A stretch of DNA of 64,000 nt. Origin: Ectothiorhodospira sp. BSL-9. GTDB taxonomy: Bacteria > Pseudomonadota > Gammaproteobacteria > Ectothiorhodospirales > Ectothiorhodospiraceae. The translations under genes and the position numbers were made by a program. The notes beneath the pieces were generated by a model. It made no database searches. It was not told the DNA's origin and saw nothing but the letters and a program-made list of their open reading frames with translations. Below are positions 1 through 9,182 of the stretch, in pieces (the stretch's first letter is position 1; every line of letters starts with the position of its first letter). Where the stretch lies: NCBI RefSeq assembly GCF_001632845.1, contig NZ_CP011994.1:3420001-3484000 (forward strand). Reading direction: 5' to 3'.

Positions 1-1646
1 TGCCGACACCCCCTTCCGGCCTGCGCGAATCGCAGTTCCGCGCTGCCCTGGCGGACCGTGATCAGCTCATTGAGCAGCAGTCCCAGCTACTCGCCCAGCA
101 GCAGTCCACGATCAATGAGCTGAGCGAACAACTGGAGAATCTCAAGCGCCAGGTCCTTGAGGCCCAGCGCAAACGCTTCGGGCAAAGCTCCGAGCGTGGC
201 TGTTACCTCCAGCAGGATCTCTTCCACCCGCAGGAAGCCCCGATCCCCGAGCAAGACGAAGAAGAAACCACCGAGGCGCCCAAAAAGCGGCGCAAGACCC
301 AGCCCCCTCGAGGTCGCCGTGTCCTCCCACCGGAATTGCCCCGGGAGACGCAGCGCTACGACTACGACGACGAAACCCGGGCCCAACTGGAGGCCCAGAA
401 CGGCGGCCCGCTGGTGGAGATCGGTGTCGAGGTGACCGAGACCCTGGAGTACCAACCCGGGCAGCTGTACGTGAAGCGCCACGAGGTGCCCAAGTATGCG
501 ATCCAGGGGGATGACGGGGAGCGCACCATCGTCTCTCCACCGCGCCCCTCGCCACCGATCCCCGGCGCCCAGGTGGGTGCCAGCCTGCTGGCCCATACCG
601 TGATCAGCAAGTTCGCGGATCATCTGCCGCTCAACCGCATCAGCCAGCAGCTGGCCCGGGATGGTTACGACGTCCCCCGCCAGCGGCTGTGCGACTACGT
701 GCTGCTGTCCGCCTCGGTCCTGGCCCCGCTGGCCGACCTCGTTCGCCAGGATGCCCTGGCCAGTCCGGTCGTTCACAGCGACGACACCACGGTGCCGCAA
801 CTGGAAAAGGGCCGACGACAAACCCGAACCTGTCGCCTGTGGCTCTACCTGGGCCGCGGGCGGGAGGACGGCATCATCCCGGTGTTCTACGACTACACCA
901 CCAACCGATCCCAGGAAGGTCCGCTGGAACACCTGCGTGACTACCAGGGATATCTGCAAGCCGATGCCTATGCGGGCTACCTGAACGCCGAGCGGATCCA
1001 GGAGGCGCTGATCTGGTGTGCCTGCTGGGCCCATGCGAGGCGCCCGTTCGAAAAGATCGCCCGCAAACACAAAAAACGCGGCCGGGTGCATCTGGTGATG
1101 AAGCTGATCACGGCGATCTACCAGGTGGAGTCGCGCCTGCGCGAACAGGGGATCACGGACCCCGAGCAGATCCGCGAGGCCCGCCAGCGCCGCACGGTGC
1201 CCATCCTCAAGCGCTTGCGTCGCCTGCTGGATCGCATCCTGCCCAGCCTGCCGCCCCGGGGAGACTTCGCCAAGGCGATCGGTTATGTCCTCAACCACTG
1301 GCAGGCCCTGATGCGCTTCACTGAGGATGGCCGCCTGGAGCCCGACAACAACCGCGGCGAACGCGCCCTGCGCGGGGTGTGCGTGAGTCGCAAGAACTGG
1401 AACTTCACCGGCTCCGAGAATGGTGGCCACGCCCTGGCCATCCTGCTCACCCTCCTGGAAACCTGCAAGCAGAACGGGGTGAACCCGCGTCACTACCTGA
1501 TCGATGTGCTTGAGCGCATCCAGGATCATCCCGCCAATCGCCTCCACGAACTGCTGCCCTATCACTGGGAACCGCCCACCCAGGCCTGCGGGGAGAATGA
1601 CAGCGGGGAGTGAGGGTTGGGTATACGTGCCCTACCGGACACTTAC
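1..1646 (+). mobile_element. IS66-family insertion sequence, right part
   Basis: The segment carries an IS66 TnpC-type transposase gene that is open to the left window edge. It ends in the terminal sequence ACCGGACACTTAC (1634-1646), which reads GTAAGTGTCCGGT on the other strand, the usual look of an IS66 terminal inverted repeat. The left end and any TnpA/TnpB genes are outside the window, so the 8-bp target duplication expected for this family cannot be checked. The element ends 17 bases before the last base of the ETF:quinone oxidoreductase stop codon. Confidence 0.85.
3..1613 (+). CDS. tnpC: IS66-family transposase TnpC (5' end cut by window edge)
   Basis: DDE-type transposase of the IS66 family. 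The reading frame is open from base 3, so the start codon lies just outside; the 536 residues visible are already close to the family's full length. Order of features: a Gln/Leu-rich coiled-coil N-terminus followed by RKRFGQSSER, which is typical of the family, the linker LPPELPRETQRYDYDDE, then the catalytic core with HSDDTTVPQ and LQADAYAGY. A C-terminal block follows (EPDNNRGERALRGV ... SRKNWNFTGSENGGHALA) and the IS66 C-terminal tail. No frameshift or stop is seen, so the transposase may be functional. Confidence 0.93.
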   Translation, partial: PTPPSGLRESQFRAALADRDQLIEQQSQLLAQQQSTINELSEQLENLKRQVLEAQRKRFGQSSERGCYLQQDLFHPQEAPIPEQDEEETTEAPKKRRKTQPPRGRRVLPPELPRETQRYDYDDETRAQLEAQNGGPLVEIGVEVTETLEYQPGQLYVKRHEVPKYAIQGDDGERTIVSPPRPSPPIPGAQVGASLLAHTVISKFADHLPLNRISQQLARDGYDVPRQRLCDYVLLSASVLAPLADLVRQDALASPVVHSDDTTVPQLEKGRRQTRTCRLWLYLGRGREDGIIPVFYDYTTNRSQEGPLEHLRDYQGYLQADAYAGYLNAERIQEALIWCACWAHARRPFEKIARKHKKRGRVHLVMKLITAIYQVESRLREQGITDPEQIREARQRRTVPILKRLRRLLDRILPSLPPRGDFAKAIGYVLNHWQALMRFTEDGRLEPDNNRGERALRGVCVSRKNWNFTGSENGGHALAILLTLLETCKQNGVNPRHYLIDVLERIQDHPANRLHELLPYHWEPPTQACGENDSGE

Positions 1647-1663
1647 CGGCGCTTGGCACTGTC

Positions 1664-3301
1664 TCACATGCCAGGATAGTTGGGTCCATCTCCACCTTGA
1701 GGCACCACCCAGTCGATATTCTGGTCCGGATCCTTGATATCACAGGTCTTGCAGTGCACGCAGTTCTGGGCGTTGATTTGCAGGCGTGATTCGTTGGCAT
1801 CGCCCGCTTCAACGTATTCGTACACACCTGCGGGGCAGTAGCGAGCTTCCGGCCCTGCGTAAACCGGGAGATTCAGAGCGGTAGGCCGATTTGGATCTCT
1901 CAGCTTAAGGTGGACTGGCTGGCCCTCTTCGTGATGCGTGTTGGACAGAAAAACCGAAGACAGGCGGTCGAATGTGATGCTCCCATCCGGACGGGGATAA
2001 TCGATGGGTGGGCAATCCCCGGCAGGGCGGAGGCGTTCGTGGTCAGCGTGATGGCGCAGCGTCCAGGGAGCGCGACCCCGTAAGACGTATGTATCCACCG
2101 CTGCGTGGGCCAGTCCGGCCCAGAGGCCCCAGCGAAAACCGGGGCGGATGTTCCGGGCTCGGTGGAGTTCGCGGATCACCCAGGTATTGTCGAGGCGGCG
2201 ACGGAAATCGCTGGCTTCCAGGCCGCCGGTAGGTGACGAGGTCAGCAGATCGAAAACGGTCTCTGCCGCGGTGATGCCACTCTTCATGGCATTGTCGCTG
2301 CCCTTGATGCGTGGCACGTCGAGAAAGCCCGCCGTGTCTCCCACCAGCAGGCCGCCGGGAAAGCTGAGTTTCGGCAGGCCCTGCAGGCCGCCCTCCACCA
2401 GCGCCCGGGCGCCATAGGCGATGCGTTTGCCGCCTTCGAACACGGGGCGGATGGCCGGATGGGTCTTGAAGCGCTGCATCTCCTCGAAGGGGCTCAGGTA
2501 GGGATTTTCGTAGTCCAGCCCCACGATGAAGCCCACCGCCACCCGGTTGTCCTCCAGGTGGTACAGAAACCCGCCACCATAGGTGCGGGTATCCAGGGGC
2601 CAGCCCACGGAGTGGATCACCTGACCAGGCCGGTGCCGGGCCGGGTCCACTTCCCAGACTTCCTTGATGCCCAGTCCGTAGGTCTGCGGCCCCACCCCCT
2701 CGCGCAGACCGAAGCGGTCGATGAGCGTCTTGGTCAGGGAGCCATGACAGCCCTCGCAGAACAGCGTCTGGCGGGCATGGAGTTCCACGCCGGGCTCGAA
2801 GCGCGGGCCCTCGCTGCCGTCCGGGTTACGGCCCATGTCTGCGGTGGCCACACCCTTGACAGCCCCCTGCTCGTCATAGAGTACTTCGGCTGCCGGAAAT
2901 CCGGGCAGCACTTCCACACCCAGGGCCTCGGCCTGCTCCGCCAGCCAGCGACAGAGGTTGCCCAGGCTAATGATGTAATGGCCCTCGTTGTGCATCTGTG
3001 GCGGCGTGGGCATTCGCAGGGCGCGAACCTGGGTCAGCAGCAGGAATTGGTCCTCGCTGACTGCGGTGTTCAGGGGGGCGCCCTGTTCTCGCCAGTCCGG
3101 CAGCAGTTCATCCAGGGCCCGGGGCGCGAACACCGCACCCGAGAGGATATGGGCCCCCACCTCGGAGCCCTTTTCCAGCACACAGACGGACAGGTCCTGT
3201 CCTGTCTGCTCGGCCTGCTGGCGCAGACGGATGGCCGCCGCCAGCCCGGCCGGACCGGCGCCAACGATGACCACGTCGAATTCCATGCTCTCACGTTCCA
3301 A
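1664..3301 (-). CDS. Electron transfer flavoprotein:ubiquinone oxidoreductase (ETF-QO)
   Basis: Membrane-associated FAD/4Fe-4S enzyme that passes electrons from reduced ETF to the quinone pool. The N-terminus has the dinucleotide fold VVIVGAGPAGLAAA (about residues 10-23) and LEKGSEVGAHILSGAV, a signature of ETF-QO. The C-terminus carries the ferredoxin-like cluster with four cysteines in RYCPAGVY and NCVHCKTCDIKDP. The first start is TTG at 3301, five bases after a good GGAGGT; the ATG at 3286 gives MEFDVVIVGAG but sits too far from that site, so TTG is preferred. It begins 21 bases after etfA, in the same operon. Its presence with etfBA and an isovaleryl-CoA dehydrogenase in the window supports a role in acyl-CoA oxidation. 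Confidence 0.96.
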   Translation of the reverse strand: MERESMEFDVVIVGAGPAGLAAAIRLRQQAEQTGQDLSVCVLEKGSEVGAHILSGAVFAPRALDELLPDWREQGAPLNTAVSEDQFLLLTQVRALRMPTPPQMHNEGHYIISLGNLCRWLAEQAEALGVEVLPGFPAAEVLYDEQGAVKGVATADMGRNPDGSEGPRFEPGVELHARQTLFCEGCHGSLTKTLIDRFGLREGVGPQTYGLGIKEVWEVDPARHRPGQVIHSVGWPLDTRTYGGGFLYHLEDNRVAVGFIVGLDYENPYLSPFEEMQRFKTHPAIRPVFEGGKRIAYGARALVEGGLQGLPKLSFPGGLLVGDTAGFLDVPRIKGSDNAMKSGITAAETVFDLLTSSPTGGLEASDFRRRLDNTWVIRELHRARNIRPGFRWGLWAGLAHAAVDTYVLRGRAPWTLRHHADHERLRPAGDCPPIDYPRPDGSITFDRLSSVFLSNTHHEEGQPVHLKLRDPNRPTALNLPVYAGPEARYCPAGVYEYVEAGDANESRLQINAQNCVHCKTCDIKDPDQNIDWVVPQGGDGPNYPGM

Positions 3302-3322
3302 AGGGCACCTCCGGCGTTGGGT

Positions 3323-4264
3323 TCAGGATTTGAGGGCGCGAAGCCCTTCCCGCAGGGCGGGCAGCACCTGGAACAGGTCACCCACCAGGGCGTAGTCGGC
3401 CATCTGGACCATGGGGGCCTCCTCGTCACGGTTGATGGCCACCACCACCTTGCTGTCCTTCATGCCGGCCCAGTGCTGGATGGCCCCGGAGATCCCCACG
3501 GCGATGTACAGCTCGGGTGCGACCACCTTGCCGGTCTGACCCACCTGGTAGTCGTTGGGCACGAACCCGGCATCCACGGCCGCACGGGAGGCGCCGATGG
3601 CGGCATTGAGCTCGTCGGCCAGGTCCTCCAGCAGCTGGAAGCCTTCGGCACTGCCGACACCGCGCCCGCCGGAGACCACCACCCGGGCGGCGCCCAGTTC
3701 GGGGCGTTCCGACTCGGTGAGCGATTCCTCCACAAAGCGTGACACACCCGGGTCCTGGGCCGCCGGCACCGTCTCGATGGACGCCGAGCCGCCCTCACCC
3801 ACCGGGTCAAAGGCCGTGGGACGTACCGTGATGACCCTGACCGGATCCTCGCAGATCACCCGCGCCATGACATTGCCGGCATAGATGGGTCGTTCGAAGG
3901 TGGTCGGCCCCTCGATCCCGGTGATGTCGGACACCTGGGCCACATCCAGACGGGCGGCCACCCGGGGCATGAAGTCCTTGCCCTGGGTGGTGGCCGCGGC
4001 CAGCACTGCCGAGTAGTCCGAGGCCAGCGAGATGACCAGCTCGGCCAGGGGTTCGGCCAGCTGATGGGCATAGGTCGGGTCATCACAGAGCAGTACACGG
4101 CTCACCCCCTCCAGTGCCGCCGCCGCTTCACCCACGGCCTTGCAGTCCTGCCCGGCCACCAGGACATCCACGGCATCACCCAGGGCAAGCGCGGCACTCA
4201 CCGTCCTGCGGGTGACATCAGCCAGATGTCGATGATCATGTTCCGCCACTACCAGCACTGTCAT
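3323..4264 (-). CDS. etfA: Electron transfer flavoprotein alpha subunit
   Basis: FAD-binding alpha subunit of the soluble ETF heterodimer, which accepts electrons from acyl-CoA dehydrogenases. The 313-residue length is usual. The C-terminal FAD domain shows [10 protein letters not shown], then [30 protein letters not shown] (given here as the family block around residues 225-260), then [12 protein letters not shown] and INRDEEAPM. It starts one base after the etfB stop codon, so it is almost certainly translationally coupled to etfB, and it is followed by ETF-QO. Confidence 0.97.
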   Translation of the reverse strand: MTVLVVAEHDHRHLADVTRRTVSAALALGDAVDVLVAGQDCKAVGEAAAALEGVSRVLLCDDPTYAHQLAEPLAELVISLASDYSAVLAAATTQGKDFMPRVAARLDVAQVSDITGIEGPTTFERPIYAGNVMARVICEDPVRVITVRPTAFDPVGEGGSASIETVPAAQDPGVSRFVEESLTESERPELGAARVVVSGGRGVGSAEGFQLLEDLADELNAAIGASRAAVDAGFVPNDYQVGQTGKVVAPELYIAVGISGAIQHWAGMKDSKVVVAINRDEEAPMVQMADYALVGDLFQVLPALREGLRALKS

Positions 4265-4265
4265 A

Positions 4266-5015
4266 TCAGATCACCTGTGCTTCGTTCTTGAGCTTGTCCA
4301 GCAATTCCCCCACGTCGGCGACGCGCACACCCGGCTTGCGCGCGGGCGGCTCGGCCACACTGACCGTGCGGATGCCGCTGCGGGTCTCCACCCCGAGGCT
4401 GTCCAGGGGACGGCGATCCAGGGGCTTTTTCTTTGCCTTCATGATGTTGGGGAGCTTGAGATAACGAGGCTCGTTGAGCCGTAAATCGGTACTCACCACC
4501 GCCGGCAGTCTCAGGGCCACGGTACGGGTGCCTCCATCCACTTCCCGGGTGACAATCACCTCGCCGTCGCCCATCTCCACTCGACAGGCGAAGGTGCCCT
4601 GCCCCCAGCCCAGACGCGCGGCGAGCATCTGTGCCGTCTGGTTGCAGTCATCATCGATGGCCTGCTTCCCCATCAGCACGAGATCGGGAGACTCTTCCCC
4701 CACCACGGCGGCCAGGGCGCGACTGACCACCACCGGCGCGAGGCTTTCCTCCGTTTCCAGCAGCAGCGCCCGGTCGGCGCCGAATGCCAGGGCCGTGCGC
4801 AGCGTGTCCTGGGCCGCGGCCGGGCCGATGCTGACCGCCACCACCTCGGTGGCCACACCGGCCTCGCGGAGCCGCACCGCCTCTTCCATGGCGATTTCGT
4901 CGAAGGGGTTCATGGACATCTTCAGGTTGGCGATGTCCACATCGCTGCCATCGGAGCGTGGGTGCACCCGAACGGTGTAATCCACCACACGCTTGACCGG
5001 TACGAGTACCTTCAT
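4266..5015 (-). CDS. etfB: Electron transfer flavoprotein beta subunit
   Basis: AMP-binding beta subunit of ETF. It begins MKVLVPVKRVVDYTVRV, has the MNPFDEIAMEEAVRLRE block near residue 35-50 and the beta-subunit signature LMGKQAIDDDCNQTAQMLA around residue 115. A ribosome site AAGGAG lies 7 bases before the ATG. It sits 26 bases after the universal stress protein gene and directly before etfA, so the three genes and the liv genes upstream look like one transcript. Confidence 0.97.
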   Translation of the reverse strand: MKVLVPVKRVVDYTVRVHPRSDGSDVDIANLKMSMNPFDEIAMEEAVRLREAGVATEVVAVSIGPAAAQDTLRTALAFGADRALLLETEESLAPVVVSRALAAVVGEESPDLVLMGKQAIDDDCNQTAQMLAARLGWGQGTFACRVEMGDGEVIVTREVDGGTRTVALRLPAVVSTDLRLNEPRYLKLPNIMKAKKKPLDRRPLDSLGVETRSGIRTVSVAEPPARKPGVRVADVGELLDKLKNEAQVI

Positions 5016-5041
5016 GGGCCACTCCTTATATGATTGATATG

Positions 5042-5863
5042 TCAGGCGTTGCCGTTTTCATCGGGGCGCAGCACCAGCACCGGCGAACGGGCCGAGTGCA
5101 CCACCTCACGGGCAAAGCTGCCCATGATCACACGCTGCAGACCCGTGCGCCCGTGGGTCGTCATGGCGATCACCGCCCCCTGTATTAGTGCCGAGTACTC
5201 CACCACGGCCCGGGCAACGTCCTTGCCGTGGAGTACGTCCCAGTTGGCCTGCACGCCGTATTTTTCCGGCATGTGGTCCGCCATGCGGCGCAGGTAGACC
5301 CACTCCCCGGAGTCCGCCCCGGGGCCGCCGTGACCAAAGCTGGGCTTGAGCACCTGGATCAGGCGCACATCCGCGCCGATCGAGCGTGCGAAGGCCACCG
5401 CCGGCGGCAACACCGCCTCGGAAAGCGTGGATCCATCCAGGCATATCAGTACCGTCCGGATGGGCCCCGTCCACTCCTCGGAAAGATCTGGACCAGCCAG
5501 CAAAACCGGACGACGCGACTGACGCAGCATGTTCCCGGCGACACTGCCCACCACGGCCTCGCCGACGGCCCCGCGTGCGTGCGTCGACATGACCAGCGGG
5601 CTGTCCGGCTCGCTGCTCATCGCCTGCATCAGCCCGTCGTTCACCGAACCATGGACGACGACTTCCACTTGGGCGTCATTGAGCCCTCGGGCGGCCAGAA
5701 TACTCTGTAGCAAGGCCTTGCGTTCGGTGCTGTTCTCCTCACGGGGCACCACCGAAACCAGACGGACGCGTGCCCCGAGCTGACCGGCCAGGGACAGCCC
5801 GGGCTTGAGGGCAGCCTGGGAACGAGCGGAAGAATCCAGAGGGATGGTAACGGTGGCGGACAT
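5042..5863 (-). CDS. Tandem-domain universal stress protein (UspA family)
   Basis: Cytoplasmic protein with two Usp domains (about residues 1-135 and 140-273). The second domain keeps the nucleotide-binding pattern G-x2-G-x9-G-S in THGRTGLQRVIMGSFAREVV, so that half probably binds ATP; the first has HARGAVGEAVVGSVAGNML, a similar loop. The start at 5863 (MSATVTIPLD) is chosen because AAGGAG lies 6 bases upstream; a longer frame reaches 5899 but has no ribosome site. It is placed between livF (35-base gap) and etfB (26-base gap), so it is probably cotranscribed with transport and ETF genes. The precise function is unknown. Confidence 0.9.
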   Translation of the reverse strand: MSATVTIPLDSSARSQAALKPGLSLAGQLGARVRLVSVVPREENSTERKALLQSILAARGLNDAQVEVVVHGSVNDGLMQAMSSEPDSPLVMSTHARGAVGEAVVGSVAGNMLRQSRRPVLLAGPDLSEEWTGPIRTVLICLDGSTLSEAVLPPAVAFARSIGADVRLIQVLKPSFGHGGPGADSGEWVYLRRMADHMPEKYGVQANWDVLHGKDVARAVVEYSALIQGAVIAMTTHGRTGLQRVIMGSFAREVVHSARSPVLVLRPDENGNA

Positions 5864-5898
5864 GGCGCACTCCTTGGTAGCTGCAATCGGATCCGGCA

Positions 5899-6735
5899 TC
5901 AGGCAAGCCAGCGCTTACGACGCCGGTAATGTTTAACGTTCAGATAGTCGACTTTGCCGGACCCACCCAGGTAGAACTCCTGTACGTCGGGGTTCTCCCG
6001 CATGACGGCAGCATCGGCGCTCATCACCACGTGGCCGTTTTCTAGCAGGTAGGCATAATCCACCACCCCCAGGGCAGCGGCGGCGTTCTGCTCCACTAGC
6101 AGCACACTGACGCCCTGCTCCTTGTTGATCTCGCGAATAATCTCGAAGATCTCCTGCACCAGCAGCGGGGAGAGGCCCAGGCTGGGTTCGTCGAGCATGA
6201 TCAGTTCGGGCTCAGTCATCAGGGCGCGCCCAATGGCGAGCATTTGCTGCTCACCGCCCGACAGGTAGCCGGCCTTGCTCCGTGCCCGTTCCTTCAGCCG
6301 AGGAAAATAATTGAACACCTGCTCTTTGAGTTCCTGGTAACGCTGTCGGCTGCCACGGGTGGCATAGGCGGCCAGCAGGTTGTCCTCCGGTGACAGGTGC
6401 TCGAAGATGCGTCGTCCTTCAAGCACATGCACCAAGCCACTGGCAACCCGCTTGGGCGGCGACAACGGCAACATGTCCTTGCCCTGAAAGGTGAGCGCGC
6501 CGCGGGTCACCAGGCCACGTTCCGGGGCCAGCAGACCACTGATCGCCTTCAGGGTGGTGCTCTTGCCGGCTCCATTGCTGCCCAGAAGGGCGATCATCTG
6601 CCCTCTGTGGATCTTCAGTGAAACGCCCTTGATGGCCAGGAAGACCCGGTCATAGATCACTTCCACATTGGCCAGTTCGAGGAGCGGCTGGCCGGTTTCG
6701 GCGACCGGTGCGGTTTGACTGGCAGTATTCTGCAT
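5899..6735 (-). CDS. livF: Branched-chain amino acid-type ABC transporter ATPase
   Basis: One of the two ATPases of a LivFGHMK-type importer. Walker A GSNGAGKST (about residue 53), signature LSGGEQQMLAIGRAL, Walker B LIMLDEPSLGL and the H-loop region VLLVEQNA are all intact. At 278 residues it is longer than the usual LivF (about 235). The extra parts are a 20-residue N-terminus and a basic C-terminal tail (NVKHYRRRKRWLA). Such extended LivF proteins are usual in loci that also hold an AMP-dependent ligase, as here. It follows the binding-protein gene by 73 bases. Confidence 0.93.
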   Translation of the reverse strand: MQNTASQTAPVAETGQPLLELANVEVIYDRVFLAIKGVSLKIHRGQMIALLGSNGAGKSTTLKAISGLLAPERGLVTRGALTFQGKDMLPLSPPKRVASGLVHVLEGRRIFEHLSPEDNLLAAYATRGSRQRYQELKEQVFNYFPRLKERARSKAGYLSGGEQQMLAIGRALMTEPELIMLDEPSLGLSPLLVQEIFEIIREINKEQGVSVLLVEQNAAAALGVVDYAYLLENGHVVMSADAAVMRENPDVQEFYLGGSGKVDYLNVKHYRRRKRWLA

Positions 6736-6808
6736 GGGATCACCCCTTTCCTGTCATGGATACCCGTCGGGCCGCCGGGGTGTTCACCCACCCCGGCGGC
6801 ATGGGGGC

Positions 6809-8056
6809 TCAGCGGCCTTCGCGGAAGCCGGCGGCGTCCTTCTCGATCTCTTCCCAGACAATATCCTGGTGGGCTGCGTACCAGTCGGTCAGCGGTTCCC
6901 AGGCTTCGCCATTCCAGGCGGACACGCGACCGTAACCACCCCCCTGATGATCGTCGGCGGTGATGGTGATGGGCGGCATCATGCCTCTGGCATCGAAGTT
7001 CTCGATCATGCGGAAGCCATCACGCATTTTTTCACCGGTCAGCGGGGCCCCGAACTCCTGCATGGCCAGGCGCGCGGCCTCCACGGCCACTGCCATGGTG
7101 GCAACGCCGATGTTGTAGTAGGTGGTACCCACGTTATTCGCGGAACCCTGGCCGCGGCCCGGTTCGATCACGTGCTCCATGATGTCCTGGATGATCGAAT
7201 AATCGGTGCCCGTGCCCACGGCCTCGAAGCGCTTGACGCCGTTCATGCGGTTGCCGCCCACATTGCGCGCATCGGTTTCCGCCAGCCACACCACCGAGAG
7301 GATGTTCTCCTGACGCACACCGTTCCGGATCGCCTCACGTACCGACACCTGCTGGCCGCCACCGGCGCCCCAGATGATCACATGATCAGGTCGGTAGCGA
7401 CGCACGTCAGACCAAGTGGCCGACTGCTCGGTGCCGGGCGTAGGGTAGGCGAAGGCGCGCAGATCGAAGCCCTTTTTCTCGGCCAGGTCGCGCAGCACCG
7501 GGATGGGCTCGCGGCCAAAGGGAGAATCGATGTGCACCAGCGCGATCCGCTTGCCTTCAAGCCCTCCCTGGTGCTGATCGATGTAGTCCGCCAGCACCGT
7601 GGCCTGGGACCAGTAGGTGGCCATCATCGGGAACACAAAGGGGAAGGTCTCACCCTCGCTGGCGTCTCCGCGGCCGTGCAGGGCAGTGATCATCACCACC
7701 TCGTCACGCAGGACCCGGTTCACCGCGGCACGGGACACCGGCGTGCTGAAGAAGTCCACCAGCACCGCGCCTTCGCGACGGGCGCGGTTGTACGCCTCCA
7801 GGCCTCGCTGGGGTTCGTTGGCGGTGTCGCGAACAATGGTTTCGATCATGTGGCCCTCAATGCCACCGGTCTCATTCACGAGCCGCAGATAGTCCCGCTG
7901 GCCCTGATGGTACTCGTCGGTTACAAAGGTGTAGACGGCGGTAAAGTCCTGCAACAGCGCGAACTTGATCGGCTCCTTATCGGCCTGGGCGGTGCCGCCC
8001 AGGCCCAGGACCGCGGCTCCGGCCATGCCGGCCAGCCATCGTGTGAATGGTTTCAT
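6809..8056 (-). CDS. LivK-type periplasmic substrate-binding protein
   Basis: Predicted periplasmic binding protein of the ABC importer (type I fold, Peripla_BP_6 family). The N-terminus MKPFTRWLAGMAGAAVLGLGGTAQA is a signal peptide with an AQA cleavage site. The mature part begins DKEPIKFALLQDFTAVYTFV. The start at 8056 is preferred to GTG at 8065 because GGAGGAG lies 8 bases before the ATG. Which ligand it binds cannot be read from the sequence; related clusters take up branched-chain amino acids or aromatic and aliphatic acids, and the fused ligase context favours an organic acid. Confidence 0.9.
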   Translation of the reverse strand: MKPFTRWLAGMAGAAVLGLGGTAQADKEPIKFALLQDFTAVYTFVTDEYHQGQRDYLRLVNETGGIEGHMIETIVRDTANEPQRGLEAYNRARREGAVLVDFFSTPVSRAAVNRVLRDEVVMITALHGRGDASEGETFPFVFPMMATYWSQATVLADYIDQHQGGLEGKRIALVHIDSPFGREPIPVLRDLAEKKGFDLRAFAYPTPGTEQSATWSDVRRYRPDHVIIWGAGGGQQVSVREAIRNGVRQENILSVVWLAETDARNVGGNRMNGVKRFEAVGTGTDYSIIQDIMEHVIEPGRGQGSANNVGTTYYNIGVATMAVAVEAARLAMQEFGAPLTGEKMRDGFRMIENFDARGMMPPITITADDHQGGGYGRVSAWNGEAWEPLTDWYAAHQDIVWEEIEKDAAGFREGR

Positions 8057-8103
8057 GACGCACACTCCTCCAAGGTTTCTTATGCCCTCCCCACGGGGAG
8101 GTA

Positions 8104-9177
8104 TTAGCTCTGGGTATGACGGAAAGGCCAGACCACGAAATACTTGCGCAGGTTGTCGTAGATCTTGGCGAGTCCCAGGGGCTCATACAGCAACACACCG
8201 ATGATCAGGGCCCCGTAGACCATCAGCGGAATGTGAGCGATCAGGTTGAACGAGATGGGAATCCACTCGTAGGTGGCCAGGAAGGCCAGCAGATTGGTGA
8301 GCACAATGGGCAGTAGGAGCACGAAGCCCGCCCCAAGGTAGGCACCGATCACGCTGCCCAGACCACCCACCAGCACCATGGCCACCAACTGGATGGAGAC
8401 ATTGAAGCCGAACTGCTCGGGGGTGACCGCCTGGTAGTAGCAGAAGGCCAGGATGGCGCCGGTCACACCGCCCAGGAAAGAAGCGGCAAAGAAGGCCAGC
8501 AGCTTGTATTTCACCGGATCCACCCCGATCACTGCGGCGGCGAAATCCTTGTCCCGCACCGCCACCAGCGCCCGACCGAAGCTGGAACGCTTGATATTGA
8601 GCAGCAGCAGGGTTACCACCACGGTCCACAGCAGCGCCATGTAGTAGAGCGAGGCGTCACTCTGCAAGGGTACGAAAAGGAAAGTCACGTCTGGGGTGCT
8701 CAAGGTGGCCTGGGCGCCCCCGGAAATGGCGGGCACATTGACGATCACCCACTCCACCAGATACTGCATGGCCAGGGTCGCCATCACCAGATAGAGACCC
8801 TTCACCCGCAACGCCGCGGCCCCGAAGATCACTCCGATGAAGGCCGACATCAGGCCCGCTCCCAGCAGAGCGAACTCGAAGGGCACACCGGCGCGCGTAA
8901 GGTGGATACTGGTATAGGCGCCGATGGCCAGCACGGCGGCAAAGCCGAAGTGCAATTGCCCCGCCATCCCCATCAAAAGGGTCAGCGACAGGGCGGCCGC
9001 GGTCCAGATCAGCCATGGCAGCATGTAGCTGGTGAGATACAGGTCGGAAAGGAAGAACGGTGCCAGCAGTGCCAGAGCCACCAGCACCTGCATGATGCGG
9101 CGGTCGGTGGTCACCGGCCACAGGGCCCGCGACGAGGCATAGCGCGTATGCTTGATTCCGGACAGTCGATAGAACAT
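8104..9177 (-). CDS. livM: Branched-chain amino acid-type ABC transporter permease LivM
   Basis: Inner-membrane permease subunit, 357 residues. Many hydrophobic helices are visible, with family motifs LTLLMGMAGQLHFGFAAVLAIGAYTS, LRVKGLYLVMATLAMQYLVE and GGLGSVIGAYLGAGFVLLLP. The gene starts 5 bases after the livH stop with only a weak ribosome site (CTGAG), which suggests translational coupling. The binding-protein gene follows after 47 bases. Confidence 0.94.
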   Translation of the reverse strand: MFYRLSGIKHTRYASSRALWPVTTDRRIMQVLVALALLAPFFLSDLYLTSYMLPWLIWTAAALSLTLLMGMAGQLHFGFAAVLAIGAYTSIHLTRAGVPFEFALLGAGLMSAFIGVIFGAAALRVKGLYLVMATLAMQYLVEWVIVNVPAISGGAQATLSTPDVTFLFVPLQSDASLYYMALLWTVVVTLLLLNIKRSSFGRALVAVRDKDFAAAVIGVDPVKYKLLAFFAASFLGGVTGAILAFCYYQAVTPEQFGFNVSIQLVAMVLVGGLGSVIGAYLGAGFVLLLPIVLTNLLAFLATYEWIPISFNLIAHIPLMVYGALIIGVLLYEPLGLAKIYDNLRKYFVVWPFRHTQS

Positions 9178-9182
9178 GGCGC

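Noticed and set aside
87-1565. 492-residue minus-strand open frame across the IS66 transposase
   Set aside because: It is the antisense of a clear transposase gene in GC-rich DNA and shows no family motif or ribosome site.
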